This document shows, one piece after another, positions 19,373-31,737 of a stretch of 64,000 nt of DNA; position 1 is the stretch's first letter; every line of letters begins with the position of its first letter. The stretch covers positions 248,001-312,000 of the forward strand of contig JARGSG010000029.1 of the NCBI GenBank assembly GCA_030374805.1, in the 5' to 3' direction. The notes beneath the pieces were generated by a model, which saw only the letters and a program-made list of their open reading frames with translations, searched no databases and was not told the origin of the DNA. Source of the stretch: Gracilaria gracilis. Lineage: Eukaryota > Rhodophyta > Florideophyceae > Gracilariales > Gracilariaceae. The translations under genes were made by a program, and so were the position numbers.

Positions 19373-20805
19373 TGCTTTACATCGGTGGTTAACCGACCGT
19401 TACAAATGTGTCCTCAGTAACCAACCAAAAGCTTCCGCAGGAACTGAAAACAACACCTCAGTTTCCTCGAGGTAAAGTTTACTTGCCGATGATCATGATG
19501 AATTGATCATCAGCAATCGTCAAATCATAGTTCACTGCCTCATGATGTATCCATAATATTTACGACTCTGTCAAGTTTATAATGGAGTTGGGTGTAAGCC
19601 TACATTAAAAGTTACCGATAGTAGCCCCCGGGTGCTCATGGTACCGTGGTAGCCCTCTGGTTACCCTTGGTCAATTTGGCGTTGAGGTGGAGCAAGTATT
19701 TCTTCAAAGAACGTGTAGTACTGCGCAACGTGTACACAAAGTGAACTAGTACAGGTGCACCATTTTTGCCTTCGGCAAACCGGTGCTTGAAGCGCTTGGA
19801 CTTGGTGCCGCAATGCTCTTTTCCGCAGTAACTTTGGATATCGCCGACCGCCACCGCACGGCTGTGCCATCAACCATTTCTGCAGAGCGAGTTGCAGTCT
19901 GGTGTTTGCATTCGTGGACGTGTGACACGACAAAGACGTGGCGCAAGATGAAACCGCCGCAGGTGGACACGGATCTGAAATCGGGGGACAGCCTTGCGAT
20001 TCACAACCATTCGTAGATATCTGTTCGAAGTTCGAGATGTACCTAACTCACCATTGGTAATGCCGACTACAACCTGCAGATCCGGGTGGAAGATGGCAGT
20101 CTCTGGTGCCTAAACAAATTAGATATGACATGAGACCCCACCGCCAGCTCCTAGATACAATTAGACAGATGCTAGACTACGTACGGTTAACCGAAACGCG
20201 TGTGCGTTCACGTCCAATTCACAGATTCTGAGGCCAAACACACTTCAGAACATGAACATGTTACGCGCTCTGGCTTTTTGCTAACTGTTACTTGTAAGGC
20301 TCAGTTGGAGGAATCGCACTTTTTCGAACCAGCGTTCGAGCACCAGCGTATTGCTCCTCGAACATATTCCAGTCTTACGAAAGGTCCTGGAAAGGTTCCA
20401 GATAGCTCACCAGACATCAGGTGCCGTTGGTACACGTAAAGGTGTCGGAATATTTACCAGGTTATCGAACTCTTTCAAGCGGTCACACCCCCTTCCCATA
20501 CCGCGTTTCTCTGCATGGGCCCCCGCACTGGCGCGTGCCTCAGCCACTTAAGCTAGGCCTGGCCAAATACCCCGTTTTGCTTCTGCCATGTGCCATAATT
20601 ATTAGCACTAATCCTTACCTTATTCGAGAACGATAAGTCTGGAAGCACAATGTGTCGCACGTACACGCCAGACTGAATTCAATTCGCAACTCCTGACGAC
20701 ATCCCTTCATCTCAGTTTTTGCCCCAATCAATCTGGAGTATCATGCACCAATCCATTACCGACGGAGTGCTCTACCGTTTTCTTCGTGGTCGTTGACACG
20801 CAATC
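19373..20805. other. Intergenic, no supported gene
   Basis: Several short minus-strand frames between 19,636 and 19,970 look mildly protein-like (Cys- and His-containing) but switch frame and have no homologue I recognise. No TATA box is visible before the malectin ATG at 20,806. The word CCGTTGGTAC appears at 20,424-20,433. Confidence 0.5.
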
Positions 20806-23535
20806 ATGCCTTCTTTGCCCTTCTGCGAATCCTATCAAGTTCGTTCTTTCACAGAGGAAGGTCTCAGTTCACTTGTCCCGGTTCCATCTCCGCCACAGAA
20901 CTTCATTCCGCAGGTCGACCCTGAGCGACCGTATTACTCGCAAAAGCCAGTCGCTTACGTTAACTGTGCCTTTGCAGATGGTCTCGATGCTGGAGTGAAT
21001 CCAGCCATTCGTCTTCTCACCAATGCGGCAGCCGTAAAGGTCGCCAATGATCTCCCTTATGCGAACGTCAACAACACGGAACTGGATGACTTTGTTTCCT
21101 CATATCGCTGGCATGCAAGGCAACTCTCATATGAAGTCGATGTACCGAATCCTGGTTTATACGACGTGACACTTATCTTTGCAGAAACCGATGTGAAGTT
21201 TCATGCCAAGAGTACCCACTTGATGACCGTCGAAGTTCAAGCCGTGGAAACCTACGTCAAGATGGATCTTAATGTCTTTGATGAGGTCGGATCGAATACT
21301 CCGTATATTCTGTGTTTCAATGCCGTGGAGGTGCAATCCGATTTAACAATATCTGTGTACAGCACTCATGATGACGGCTATGCCAAGTTGAACGGCTTTA
21401 TCGTCACCGAGTTCGACGAAAAGCGCACCAACGTGCTCAAGTCCTCCAATGTCGTCACCGTGTTGGACTGCGGGAATGCCCGATTCGACTGGGACGGACC
21501 ACCCCCTAACGTAACTGTGCAAGCGTTTGAGAACACTGATCTCGGAGTAAATCCAACGCATGTCGGCTGTGTGAATCCTCTACTTGCCGGGCTGGCGATG
21601 TCTACTCGTATGTCCGCGCACCCGCTGGGGTATGACATTTCCGTGACGGAGCCGGGTCGTTACGACGTTTCTTTATGTTTCAGCGAGCTGAAACTCATGG
21701 CAGTTGGGAAGAGAAAGTTCGACGTCCACGTTGGGGCATTGGATGTGTTCCAGAAGAAGTCCTTGGATGTATATGCAGAAGCTGGAATGTACACTCCGTA
21801 TGTACTCACAGCAAAAGACCTCCGAGTGGATGATAAGATCAGCATCCGGTTCACAGACGAATTATTTGGTCCATTGGTGAGCGGAGTTGTCGTCTCCAAA
21901 GCACATAATTCAGACGATATGCTCCTTCCGATGCAGAGCATTGCCGTGGATGACTCCTATGTTACCTGCATCAACTGCGGGCCAGGTTTGGCCATTCCTG
22001 CAAATGACCCTGGAATGAAGAACAACGTGAGATGCAACGGAAACTCCTCGCATCGCGTCGTAAACGCCTCAATAATTGGGGAAGACTTGCTATTTATGAA
22101 CATGGGTAAAAGCTGCCGATGGTCGAACACGGACTTCGAATACGATATCGTTCCAAAGCATGCCAACGATGTTGGCTTCTGGGATGTTGCCATTGTTTTC
22201 TGTGAAACGGACCACACTTGCTTCGTTGAAGGAAAACGTCTCATCACCATTGAGGTCGTAGGGAAGGACTATCATAAGATTGAGGACATTGATGTCTTTC
22301 AAGAGGTTGGAGCGTACAGGACGAAGGTTGTCCGCGTCCACAACCTCAACCTTGGATCACGCCCCGATCTGACAATTAGAATAATTAAGAGCGGTACAGC
22401 AGCAGCCATGATCAGTGGCATCATCGTAGCACCCAGTGCTCTAAGTCATCTATTGATGCAGTCTCCACCCACTCCTACGGCTTTTGTCAACTGTGGCGTT
22501 TTCGGAGCCATTAACAGGTATTACGATGGGGGGATTGGTGAGAATGTGGAATTTACTCCAGTTGGTCTCTACGGGGACGGAGTCCCTCGCATGACTGGAA
22601 CTAAGATCTTGAGAGATATTTGTTCCGTACTGCGAGCAGGCAAGTACAAGTATACGGTAACTGTGGACAATCCAGGAAAGTTTGACGTTTTCTTGATCTT
22701 TGCAGAGCTTTACTATAATGCATCTGACGCTCGGGTGTTTAATGTTGAAGTTGGAGCCAAGGAAATCCATGAAGTTAAAGAAATCGACGTATTCGCAGAA
22801 GTTGGAAAGTACCGTCCATTCATACTACAGCTGACGGATATAGACGTGGATTCGACAATAACGATAGAAGGGAAGAGCGTGAAGGCTATGCCTATGATTT
22901 CCGGCTTCCTGGTTTACCCTGCAGGAGTAGTACAACGAGAAAAAATGCCGCTGTTCGTTGCCGATGAGCTATTTGATGTGCGGGACAAAACCAGCCGAAA
23001 GTTACCAAAAGCTTTACCACTATCAGACTCAACACCATTGCGAGACGTAATTGACGATCTAGATGCGGATGATCCCAAACCACAGATGATATTGAACTGC
23101 GGCAAAGAGATGGCGATAGAGAACGTTTCTCTTACAGGGTGGACAGAGAGTCAGGCTGGTTGCATTCCAAGTTTCCGTCGTCCCAGAATTATCGACACGA
23201 GACATTGGAGAAAAGAACTGTCTTGTACGTACCGCACAACGCAGGCTGGACCATTCGGATACAGAATTGAATCATTGACGAAAGGGATGTATCGAGTAGA
23301 CCTCATCTTCTGTGAGTATGAAGAGCATGATTTGCGCCGCTTTGCTGTCTCATTGTTAGGGAACGAAGAAATTACTTTCACTGTTTCGTTCAGAGAAGCA
23401 GATTATATGAAGGTCAAAGTCGTGTCCTCCATTATCCAGGTGGATTCATCCATTACAATCAGAGTGGATCCTGGCGATACTATCGAAGGGTTCTTGAGTG
23501 CTGTGGCCATTTCATTTGTTGATGATCTAGAGTAA
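20806..23535 (+). CDS. Five-malectin-domain protein, right copy
   Basis: Intact single-exon protein of 909 residues, the same length as the left copy and in inverted orientation to it. Five malectin-like domains lie at the same places. Domain 2 and the edges of domains 1 and 3 are nearly identical to the left copy (three amino-acid differences in about 260 residues). The remainder is roughly 70-75% identical and domain 5 is the most diverged. There is no signal peptide, membrane segment or catalytic motif. The role is inferred as binding of glucose oligomers or alpha-glucan, perhaps as a scaffold given five copies of the domain. The stop codon is followed by AT-rich sequence with no matching flank in the left copy. 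Confidence 0.88.
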   Translation: MPSLPFCESYQVRSFTEEGLSSLVPVPSPPQNFIPQVDPERPYYSQKPVAYVNCAFADGLDAGVNPAIRLLTNAAAVKVANDLPYANVNNTELDDFVSSYRWHARQLSYEVDVPNPGLYDVTLIFAETDVKFHAKSTHLMTVEVQAVETYVKMDLNVFDEVGSNTPYILCFNAVEVQSDLTISVYSTHDDGYAKLNGFIVTEFDEKRTNVLKSSNVVTVLDCGNARFDWDGPPPNVTVQAFENTDLGVNPTHVGCVNPLLAGLAMSTRMSAHPLGYDISVTEPGRYDVSLCFSELKLMAVGKRKFDVHVGALDVFQKKSLDVYAEAGMYTPYVLTAKDLRVDDKISIRFTDELFGPLVSGVVVSKAHNSDDMLLPMQSIAVDDSYVTCINCGPGLAIPANDPGMKNNVRCNGNSSHRVVNASIIGEDLLFMNMGKSCRWSNTDFEYDIVPKHANDVGFWDVAIVFCETDHTCFVEGKRLITIEVVGKDYHKIEDIDVFQEVGAYRTKVVRVHNLNLGSRPDLTIRIIKSGTAAAMISGIIVAPSALSHLLMQSPPTPTAFVNCGVFGAINRYYDGGIGENVEFTPVGLYGDGVPRMTGTKILRDICSVLRAGKYKYTVTVDNPGKFDVFLIFAELYYNASDARVFNVEVGAKEIHEVKEIDVFAEVGKYRPFILQLTDIDVDSTITIEGKSVKAMPMISGFLVYPAGVVQREKMPLFVADELFDVRDKTSRKLPKALPLSDSTPLRDVIDDLDADDPKPQMILNCGKEMAIENVSLTGWTESQAGCIPSFRRPRIIDTRHWRKELSCTYRTTQAGPFGYRIESLTKGMYRVDLIFCEYEEHDLRRFAVSLLGNEEITFTVSFREADYMKVKVVSSIIQVDSSITIRVDPGDTIEGFLSAVAISFVDDLE
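21202..21989 (+). repeat. Gene-conversion tract, right partner
   Basis: The near-identical counterpart of 13,825-14,612. Both edges are sharp: silent differences reappear at once outside the tract, for example directly after the codons for NCGPGL. Confidence 0.88.
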
Positions 23536-23838
23536 AAATATCTTCCGATTACTTTAGTGTAGTCTGTTGCTACGGTCGCGAATGACTCACATGCTATATA
23601 GTTTGGCGAGAGTTTGTATGACAGTTCGCGGATAGGAAGGAAAGCGACGTTCTCGACAAGAGCTTTATTGTCCATTTTTTGTCATTTCATTTGCTATCCT
23701 GCAGAGGTGCGTACAGTTAAAGAGATGCAGTTCTAAGCCCACCTACCTGAGAGCATCTTTCCTCTTCTAAAGAATTGTGACTGTCTATGGGCAGAACTAC
23801 ACTATATATCATCAAAATCGTTGTTCCCTACTCTCTGC

Positions 23839-23930
23839 CAGGCCCGTATTTCTGACTGACTGACTACGGCAAAAATTATGATGACTTCGACTGAGTGACC
23901 ACTCATATCACGAATTAGTCGTCATGGTAC
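23839..23930 (+). mobile_element. Solitary hAT-family left end
   Basis: CAGGCCCGTATTT followed by repeated GACTGACTGAC differs by one base from the terminal repeat of the complete hAT element at 38,378. No matching right end or 8-bp target duplication was found nearby (the site facing 29,474 does not share a duplication), so this is a truncated copy or a deletion remnant. Confidence 0.6.
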
Positions 23931-25310
23931 AATTCCTCCAAAAAATGTTCGTTGCTGCGAATTCTTCGCATTGTATATTCAAAAAGTATGAAAACGTCGT
24001 CAAATTTAAAATTCAAATTCAAATACTGAAACAGATTTTGAATGAGCGAACTATTTTGCGAATGTTTCGATGAAAATACAAAGCTGATTTTTCATTTTCG
24101 CAAGACGTTGCTCATAAGGTGTTGCCAACCCAGCCGCATGGGATCGATACGAAAGGAGAAAGAATAGAACTTAATCTATTCTATTCTGAAAATGCACCAG
24201 GGGGCAATAAACTTGGAAGTGGAACTTGATGGCATATATCATAACAGTTTAATCCCTTTTCTTGGAACATGGTGCAATGGTTGTTGTTGTACATGTAACG
24301 AACATGTTGGGAGCGATTTCTGTGACTCTTTCATATGTAACTTGCAGGCATAAGTCCTGTCAAAGCTGCTTCATCACGTTGGAAGCTTCTAGATCGCAAC
24401 AAGTTGTCGCCCTAAGCCAGACTGCACGGCTCAAACTGTTCCACTTTCGAACTCAGGTACGTTGTGTAAAACAGAACGGAATTGGGAGTAACGAATTGGG
24501 AGTAACTTTACAAGAGGGCCTTGGGACAACGCCAAAGGCTATGCGTTCCAGCCTGCGACTACTGACATCAAATGATTTGAGGTTAAGGTTAACACTAACG
24601 CTTCATCCTCGAGCAATTGTGACTTGCTGGTATGACTGTACGAACGTGACATACACGTACATGGTGCGACTTTGAGGAAGCCGGTGCTCGCCGTGCGGAT
24701 GCACAGAGTGCAGAGCGCTATCAGACCTGCCAACGGTACTAATTAGTTGCCTAATGTTGTTAATCTCATTGTTGTGTTTTGGCTTCCTTTGGAGATTTGG
24801 GCAATTTTACAACCGTATTCGAAATCGACCATTCCTCTTCGAAGAAGTGGGAAGCAGTTCTTGGAAAGAGGAAGTTGGCTCAGGAGCGCTAGCAGGAGAA
24901 AAGACAATGATGTAATTTTTTTCACTAATCATCATCATATGTTAGGATCAATATGCGCTCATACATCGAATTATCTTTTTGTATTTGATAAAAAAAAACC
25001 CCTCGTAAATACGTTCAATTTGAACTTGTTCTATTTGGCAATGATTGGAGTGAAATTTTTACAACACCGTTTATGAAAGACAACTTACATATTAGACTGT
25101 GCTTTAGGAGTATGTACCTTTAATAGCAATACAGAAGTTTCGTTCCGTTTGAAGGATTTGAGAATATATTTAGAATCTATATTTTATTTGAGAGCTACAC
25201 TAAATGACAAATAGGTCTTGTACGACGCAAAGTTGCTGAAGAGAAACGCATCAATAAGTGACGTAGGTGTATTGAATAGCTTCAACACAATCATCCTCCC
25301 AGTCGCGTGG
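23931..25310. other. AT-rich intergenic, no supported gene
   Basis: An ATG-started plus-strand frame at 24,262-24,675 (137 codons) has no recognisable domain and unremarkable composition. CCAACGGTAC occurs at 24,730-24,739. Nothing else stands out. Confidence 0.5.
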
Positions 25311-27220
25311 CAGCTTGGTGCTTCTGAACGGTAAAGATAAGGGTAACAGAAAAGAGCAAGTACATACCGTTGCAAACTCAGCTCCACCGGGTGGATCTTC
25401 GTTGCTCGTGCGACTCGCGCCTCCGCAAGTGTTCGACAACTCAATCAAACACGCGATGCATATCTCATGTTGCCGCTCGCGCATGTGCGGCAGCACTCAA
25501 GACTGCGCTCTCTTCCTGCGCTGCTGCATTACCGCTTCGCCTATCACGAGCGCTCCTTTTGAATACGTTGCTTTCCACAGGTCGCGCCATCCCGTTCTCA
25601 GTGGCATTCCCCTCACCTCCTGTTGGTCTGCATCGCGGATTGCTTCTTGGTGCTTCGTCGATGCCATTTCGTCATGTCTGTGTGCGTACGTTCCGTCCGC
25701 GTACTTGTGTTGTTCATATTCTTGGCGTCATGGCCCGGTGGAAGTGCGTGCTTGCTGCGACCGGCTTGGTATCACTTGTGGCGAAAATGTGAGAAACAGC
25801 TCTATCGCTTTGGTCTCTCTCCTGCCACTAGAAAGTGTTTGCATGCTCAGGCAATGGCGTTTGTCCCGGATCTGCGTCTGTTTGACGGTGAGAAGAAACA
25901 ATGTTATCATCATGCACATTTTGCCAGCTACATGGCTAGCGCGCTGGTCAACTGCAAGCAATCGTTTCACTCCAGTTTGTCAACTCCGTTGCTCAGGTAT
26001 GAGATTTCACCGTCACCCGACGCACTTGAAAGCGACGTCGAGGTTTCACCGGAGTCTGAACAAGTATTCATTGACCAAGACACACGGAGATGTACATGTG
26101 GAAGTGGCTGTCATTACTGTTGTGTGTTGATACCTATTGGCGGGGAGAAGCAATGTTTTGATTTAGTATGTCATGGCCCTGGTTTCTGTGCGTAAGCTAT
26201 CCATCTTGTCCTTTTCGAGCATAACTTGTGTGAACAAGAGTGCCCGTATTCTCTACCCGCATTGTAACATATGCGGACCTGCTCCTGCTGCTTGTTGTTG
26301 TTCTTCTGGATGTCTTCGCAAAAGTTAATAAACGACGCCTTTATGTGCTTTTGGTATGTCGAAACTGGGCTCATCGCTTGGGCTATATCCAAGTTGCTTT
26401 GAAAAGTAAGCACTGTAACTACTCCAATCTCGCTCTCAATTCAAGGGAGGAAAACGCTACACTCAGGTTTCAAACCTTCATGCTTCATGCATTGCGCGAC
26501 AAATGACACTCTTTCGACCCCCACCTCACATTCCTGGACGTCTCCAGCGCTTGTCATAACGATGGAAAGAGCACCTGTTCAAGCATTCATCTTACGAGTC
26601 TCGAGTGCAGTTCAACATCAGGTTAAAAAGTTACAGGGTTGTACAGATTCAACATCTCTCCATACGCCCGCCACACGACATTTCGCTATGAGGATGTGCC
26701 AAACTTCACAGAAGACGCACATCGAACTTACATCCATGCTTTCGAACAATATCTAAAATCCGTAACTCGCTGCATCTCGTGCACCATCCTTTACTCTGTT
26801 CGCTCTCGAGACTGCGAAAAGCGATGATTTTGGGCGATGGCAACCATTTGCTGCACCACAGAGTCAAGCCCACTTGCAGGCAGTTCATGGCACGCCCACG
26901 AACTCTGATATTTCCATCATCTTCCAGCTGCTGGTCCAATGCACAGATCTTGCGTAACAGTTTCGATTATAACACACTTAACCCTGACGTTTGCGATTGG
27001 TGTCAGTACGTCGACTGGTGGCTAGCTCACCTTCTTGCGAAACCGGTGCATTTCATTCACCGCAGCGTCTCGGACAAGTTGCAAGGAACATGGAGCCATG
27101 TTCGCTCTGTCTGGTTACTTCCACCAAGCATTTTCTTTTGTCGTCCACATACGAGATTGGAATATCGCTTTCGGACCTAAATCCTTCCACTTGAGAGCCA
27201 ATTCTAGCGATTTGTAAACC
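25310..27220 (+). pseudogene. Decayed or intron-split coding region, unidentified
   Basis: Protein-like stretches occur in changing plus-strand frames. One is a hydrophobic N-terminus at 25,730 (MARWKCVLAATGLVSLVAKM) ending beside a GTGAGA donor-like site. Others are an acidic and Cys-rich segment at about 25,990-26,190, an aromatic-rich segment at 26,639-26,760 (with NISPYARHTTFRYEDV), and a further stretch to about 26,955 in another frame. It could be a gene with several short introns or a broken gene. No family was recognised and no complete frame exists. Confidence 0.3.
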
Positions 27221-29440
27221 ATTCTACTTTTCTGTGCTGTAGTTTTGAGTATCGTTTAAAGCGAAACATGCGAAAATACCGTTGCAATATCATCCATGGT
27301 GAGTCACAGGTTGGGCCTAAGGAGCGTATATTCGAGTGGGTAGTTCATTCTTTCGACTTTAGTTTGTAGGTTACAGCCTGGTATCATATATTTTGCCTCT
27401 CCTCATTTTCATCAGCAAATGTGCTGACCCAGCACCAACAATCGTAAATTTGTCATACAAACAAGAGAGTCTGGTATCGACAACCACCGGTATGTTCTGA
27501 ACTTATTTTCGTCTCGAGTCCCACGGCATTTCATTTTAGTTAGCCGTATAATCATTCTTCGAATCCAAGGGGCCCATACTCTTAGCATATGATTGGGGTT
27601 CTCGAATTGGATATTAGGGATGGGCGACTGCCTATGGCACGCACGGGTCCCTCTTGCCAACAAAATTTAAACCCAAGTTTAGAAATGTGAGCGCTCTTCT
27701 GGGGAGTTTGTCAAACACATGAAAGTTATCGGTGAGTATTGAGTTGTTCAGAAGTTTGTCTTCATAAAAACGAGATTATTTTGTTACGAGTATCAGTTCT
27801 CGTACCGGTAATAGAAAAGGCGTACCATGAGCCACCAATTGGGCACTATATCAGACGAAGGACATCATCTTTCACTGCATGCTACAAAAACTAAGGTTAC
27901 ACTCAAATCTATAATGTCAAACATCTTGCAACTCACTTGTTCTCTTTTATGACGTGCATTTGAGCTGCTCGATTGACCAGACTCCCAATTAAAAACTGAT
28001 GCCGCTAGCTACACGGACAACTTCAACGCAGTATTATTGAATGGGTACTACGGAGATATATATAGAGTGAAAACAGAACGAAAATACAACCCTATCTTGT
28101 CTTCGAGTGCAAATGTAAGCTCCTTCGCCGAATAGATCGTATGAAATGGATAGGTAATTGACAAGATCAGATCAGCTGAGCATAACTTTTGAACTAAAAC
28201 AGAACAAACAAACATTTTCTTAATTAAAAACCATACCAAACGTAAACATGAAAACCTTTCCACCGTCTTTCTATTGAACTCCTTCGAACCAAAATGACTT
28301 AATATAAAACTTGTTTTCGTTCGTTTCAGCTGCCCTTGAAGCAACCAAACCCCATTTATTAGTTTGGGCTAATTTGCTTCTCATAGGTTTTGTAAAGATG
28401 GTATATAAACCCTACACCATTTGTATCAAACGAATAATAAAATAGACACAGAATCAAAAGTTTTTTAAAATAATTTGTTTGAAACTTTTGTAATAAAGAA
28501 GCCAAATAGGGTTTATTGAAAAGATCGAATTTTGCTTCTGCTTGATGTGTCAATGGCAGGCAAAATATGAGCGAGAGGCAACAGCATCTATCTAGCAGGG
28601 GTAAGAATACGTGTTCGTGACCATGAAGCATCATCACTGCTTTCAAGTATTCGAATCACATGTTTCAAACTCCCCAAACTTTTCTGAGCGATAATTAAGG
28701 ACTTTTGTCATCCACGGGTTGTCTGAAAAAAGTTCTTCAGATCTAAATTTTAAATGAGGGATTAAATGTTTTGAAATTGAAAATATGTTTCAAAAAAGTT
28801 GACCATTTTGTGGTAAATTAACCTGTTTGCAAACGAACTCTTGGCAACACCATTTAAAGGCCAGGACAGTAAAAGAATATGAAACTCAAAGGGCTTTGCG
28901 ACAGCTCTTGCGGGGCTTCCTTTGACGCGAAGGAAGCTCTGGGTTTATAAATATAAAAATTACAAAGCTCCTTAAAGCATGGAAAACATGAAGCAGATCA
29001 AAGAGAAAATCAATCTAGTCAAATGCAACTACAGCAGAAGCATTTGCCCACATTTTGGTTTTGGGCCGAAGGGATTGGGACATTTTGAATTCTTGGCTCT
29101 TATACATAGAACGCTGCAATTCTCCTCATAAATGCTACAATCACCGAATATTTTTATTTTAAAATGCGCCCTGTGGCACTTTGTTGCGTTTTTTGTCACT
29201 CCCAGTAAATGGGAACAATAATCATTTATTATCCAACAAATGAAAATCGAAAAGGGAAAAAGATTGTGAGATCAAGAATTTGATATTTAAACCCATTTGA
29301 ACGCCCAAAATTACTGCACTCAACATACCATACAACAGCTGAAAACGAGAACATAAGACTTACTTTTCATCATGCGTAGTGAAAACTGAATTCAGAACAC
29401 TAATTAGAAGTATGGTCGAATTATGCAGTCAGGCTGCAGC
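27221..29440. other. AT-rich non-coding stretch
   Basis: No frame longer than about 100 codons, and none is convincing. A small hairpin (GCTTCCTT 28,915-28,922 with AAGGAAGC 28,930-28,937) is the only distinct structure noted. Confidence 0.6.
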
Positions 29441-29445
29441 TATTA

Positions 29446-29474
29446 TCCCAGTAGTCAGTCGCATTACGGCCCTG
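29446..29474 (-). mobile_element. Solitary hAT-family right end
   Basis: Read on the minus strand from 29,474 the sequence begins CAGGGCCGTAATGCGACTGA, matching the hAT terminus at 38,378 with small changes. No left partner with a matching target duplication was seen. Confidence 0.55.
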
Positions 29475-29725
29475 CTGATGGTATTCATAATGTGAGTGCT
29501 CGCACTATGAAAACCATCGATAACTGACTTTTGAGCACCATCACTCAAGAGGCTTTTCTAACCTTCATGCGTTTCATAATCTCATCTTGTTTGTTCCCAG
29601 CCGTGCGCTCCGCCGTCAATTCAGTAGTATTAAAACATGTGCCATCCTCGCAGGTTGCCCTCCCTCACATCGATTCCATAGCATCGTACATTTTCCACTT
29701 GTAGATACAAGAAGTCCTCTACATA

Positions 29726-30421
29726 ATGAGTAGACGCTATACTGAAAACAGTAGGGCACATCGCCAACGCTCCTCTCCCGGGACATCGTCAAACAGTCAA
29801 CGGCACTATGAAACGCCCACCCGAGCCGCGGCCGGGCCGAGCATGCCGAGTCTCACAGAATGTGAACATCTAGTCGAGGTGTTGCAATGTTACTTGACTT
29901 TGCAGCTTCAGCGCAACGTCAGGTTGCCAATTCTACAGCGGCAGAGAGCTTTTGAGCTAGCAGTGGAGAACATGTCCGACTTTCATTCTCATTATCCCTC
30001 GCCTATCACGCCTGAAGCATATTTTCGTGGACTTGCTCGAGCGGCGCATTGTTCTAATTCTGCGCTCGTTTTGGCCATGTATTATCTTCGAGAGATTGAA
30101 AGCATGCAACATGCCTGGATTACTGTCGAGCCTAGAAGCGTTCATCGCTTGCTGGTCACAGCCCTTGTGCTTGCAATTAAGTTCCAAGAAGATATCCATT
30201 TCAATAATGCATACTTTGCAAACTTTGGTGGCCTGAGGATAAGACATTTCAACAGCTTGGAAAAACAAATGTTAAGCCTGTTTCAGTACAGCCTTTATGT
30301 GAGTGCGCGACGATATCGGAATTTTGAAAGGTCGGTGGTTTGGGAGGTTCTCACTTGCAACGATCCACAGTTTAGCGCCCTTGTAGAGAAGCTTCGAAGA
30401 CTAGGATTCTCTCCTAAATAA
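29726..30421 (+). CDS. PHO80/CycU-type cyclin
   Basis: Intact 231-residue protein. After a polar N-terminus of about 55 residues, the region 85-205 matches the single cyclin fold of PHO80-like and plant P/U-type cyclins: ARAAHCSNSALVLAMYYLRE, then VHRLLVTALVLAIKFQED, then NNAYFANFGG and the LEKQMLSLFQYSL helix. Such cyclins bind and activate a cyclin-dependent kinase, in fungi of the PHO85 class that controls phosphate and glycogen metabolism. The partner here is unknown. The first ATG is used. An AATAAA-like signal overlaps the stop region. The gene lies in the 9-kb segment that separates the two duplicated genes of the right arm. Confidence 0.85.
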   Translation: MSRRYTENSRAHRQRSSPGTSSNSQRHYETPTRAAAGPSMPSLTECEHLVEVLQCYLTLQLQRNVRLPILQRQRAFELAVENMSDFHSHYPSPITPEAYFRGLARAAHCSNSALVLAMYYLREIESMQHAWITVEPRSVHRLLVTALVLAIKFQEDIHFNNAYFANFGGLRIRHFNSLEKQMLSLFQYSLYVSARRYRNFERSVVWEVLTCNDPQFSALVEKLRRLGFSPK

Positions 30422-31737
30422 AATAAATACATCTTTTCACCCAGCACGGCTTCTTGCAGACTAATAATTTGTCCAATTATTGGGAGAAAGAGCTTTCTGC
30501 AAAATGCTTTGTTTATTTAATAAATTATTATTGCGTGCATTGCTCGTTTATTGTCACGGTGACCCGGAAAACACTGGATTTCCCGCATCTCCCTGGGCAA
30601 AAATGTTTATGGCAATCAAGATGTTAGAGATGTTGAAGACGATATAGTTACAAAGCTTGTTTTCTTTGAAATGGAGGAGGGGTTTGTCCACTAGTACAAA
30701 CTAATTTTGTTTGGGTGAGTTCTGCACGGGTCGTCAATTGTACGCTTTCTTTTCTTTCTTAAGACTTTTACTTTCTTTGAAATCATTGGCCTCTCTTTCC
30801 GTAGCCAGAGATGGTATGAGTAATTCTGAGAGACCTCATTGACCTGCTACGTCTACAACGCTCTCCTTCACCAAGGCAATGGTTAGGCCGTGTCGAGCTT
30901 AGGTTTTAGACAGTACAAAAGCTAACAGTTCTTTACAAGTTCCAAGTAGATGCCGAAGACAGCTCGATTTTGCAGCACACACTCATTCGTCCGCAAGTAA
31001 ACAACGGTGGCTTCGCAGCCTCGAGCTGAGCTTCATATTGTTTAACTCAGTAGACAAGATGCTAAATATATACTTACTGCTTGATTGAGATGGTTCGCAT
31101 ACAATCTTGGTAATGTCCAGCTCTTCATGCTTTCCAGTGATCTTATTCGTATGACCACTCGTCATATGGACCATATTGGCCTTTCCACTTCCAGGTTCTC
31201 TAAACAACAAATGTTGTCTTACACTAACGGAGAAGGACCTGAGTCTTTCCACTGAAGAACTATTGAGAATTTCCGATTCTCTTGAAGGTGCAATTTGTTC
31301 ACATATTGAAGTTCGTCGTAACCATATCTAAACCCTGTCCCCCTTGAGATACCACTACTTGTGTGCGATTCGTGTTATTGCTGCTGTTCTTCTTTTGTTT
31401 TCAATTCAGACATCTTTCTTGTGAGCATTCAGTATCTAATCTCTTTAAACTATCACCATCCTTGATCATCTTGATGGGGTGCGGTTGGTTGATCCAAGAC
31501 CCTGGAGAGTGGGGAGAATTCTTAACAGTTCGAACGAATGGGAATAACTTTAAACGAAGCTTTGATAAACGATTAGGCTATGGGACAGTATCGCAAGTCT
31601 GTTAACTTATCAACAATTCTTTTAGGCCGTAATTTAACCACGTCACAAGCAGGACTAGAACGTTGCCTCGTTCTATGTCAGGACCTCGGCCCACAGCGTC
31701 AGTTAGAAGCCAAGAGCAGAACTCTGAAAACCACTAG
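30422..31737. other. Intergenic, no supported gene
   Basis: AT-rich directly after the cyclin gene, then mixed. Plus-strand frames at 31,363-31,927 lack a domain and partly overlap the secreted-protein gene on the other strand. Nothing else is supported. Confidence 0.5.

Noticed and set aside
23839-29474. One 5.6-kb hAT element bounded by the two solitary ends
   Set aside because: The adjoining 8-bp sequences differ (CTCTCTGC and CTGATGGT) and no hAT coding sequence lies between.
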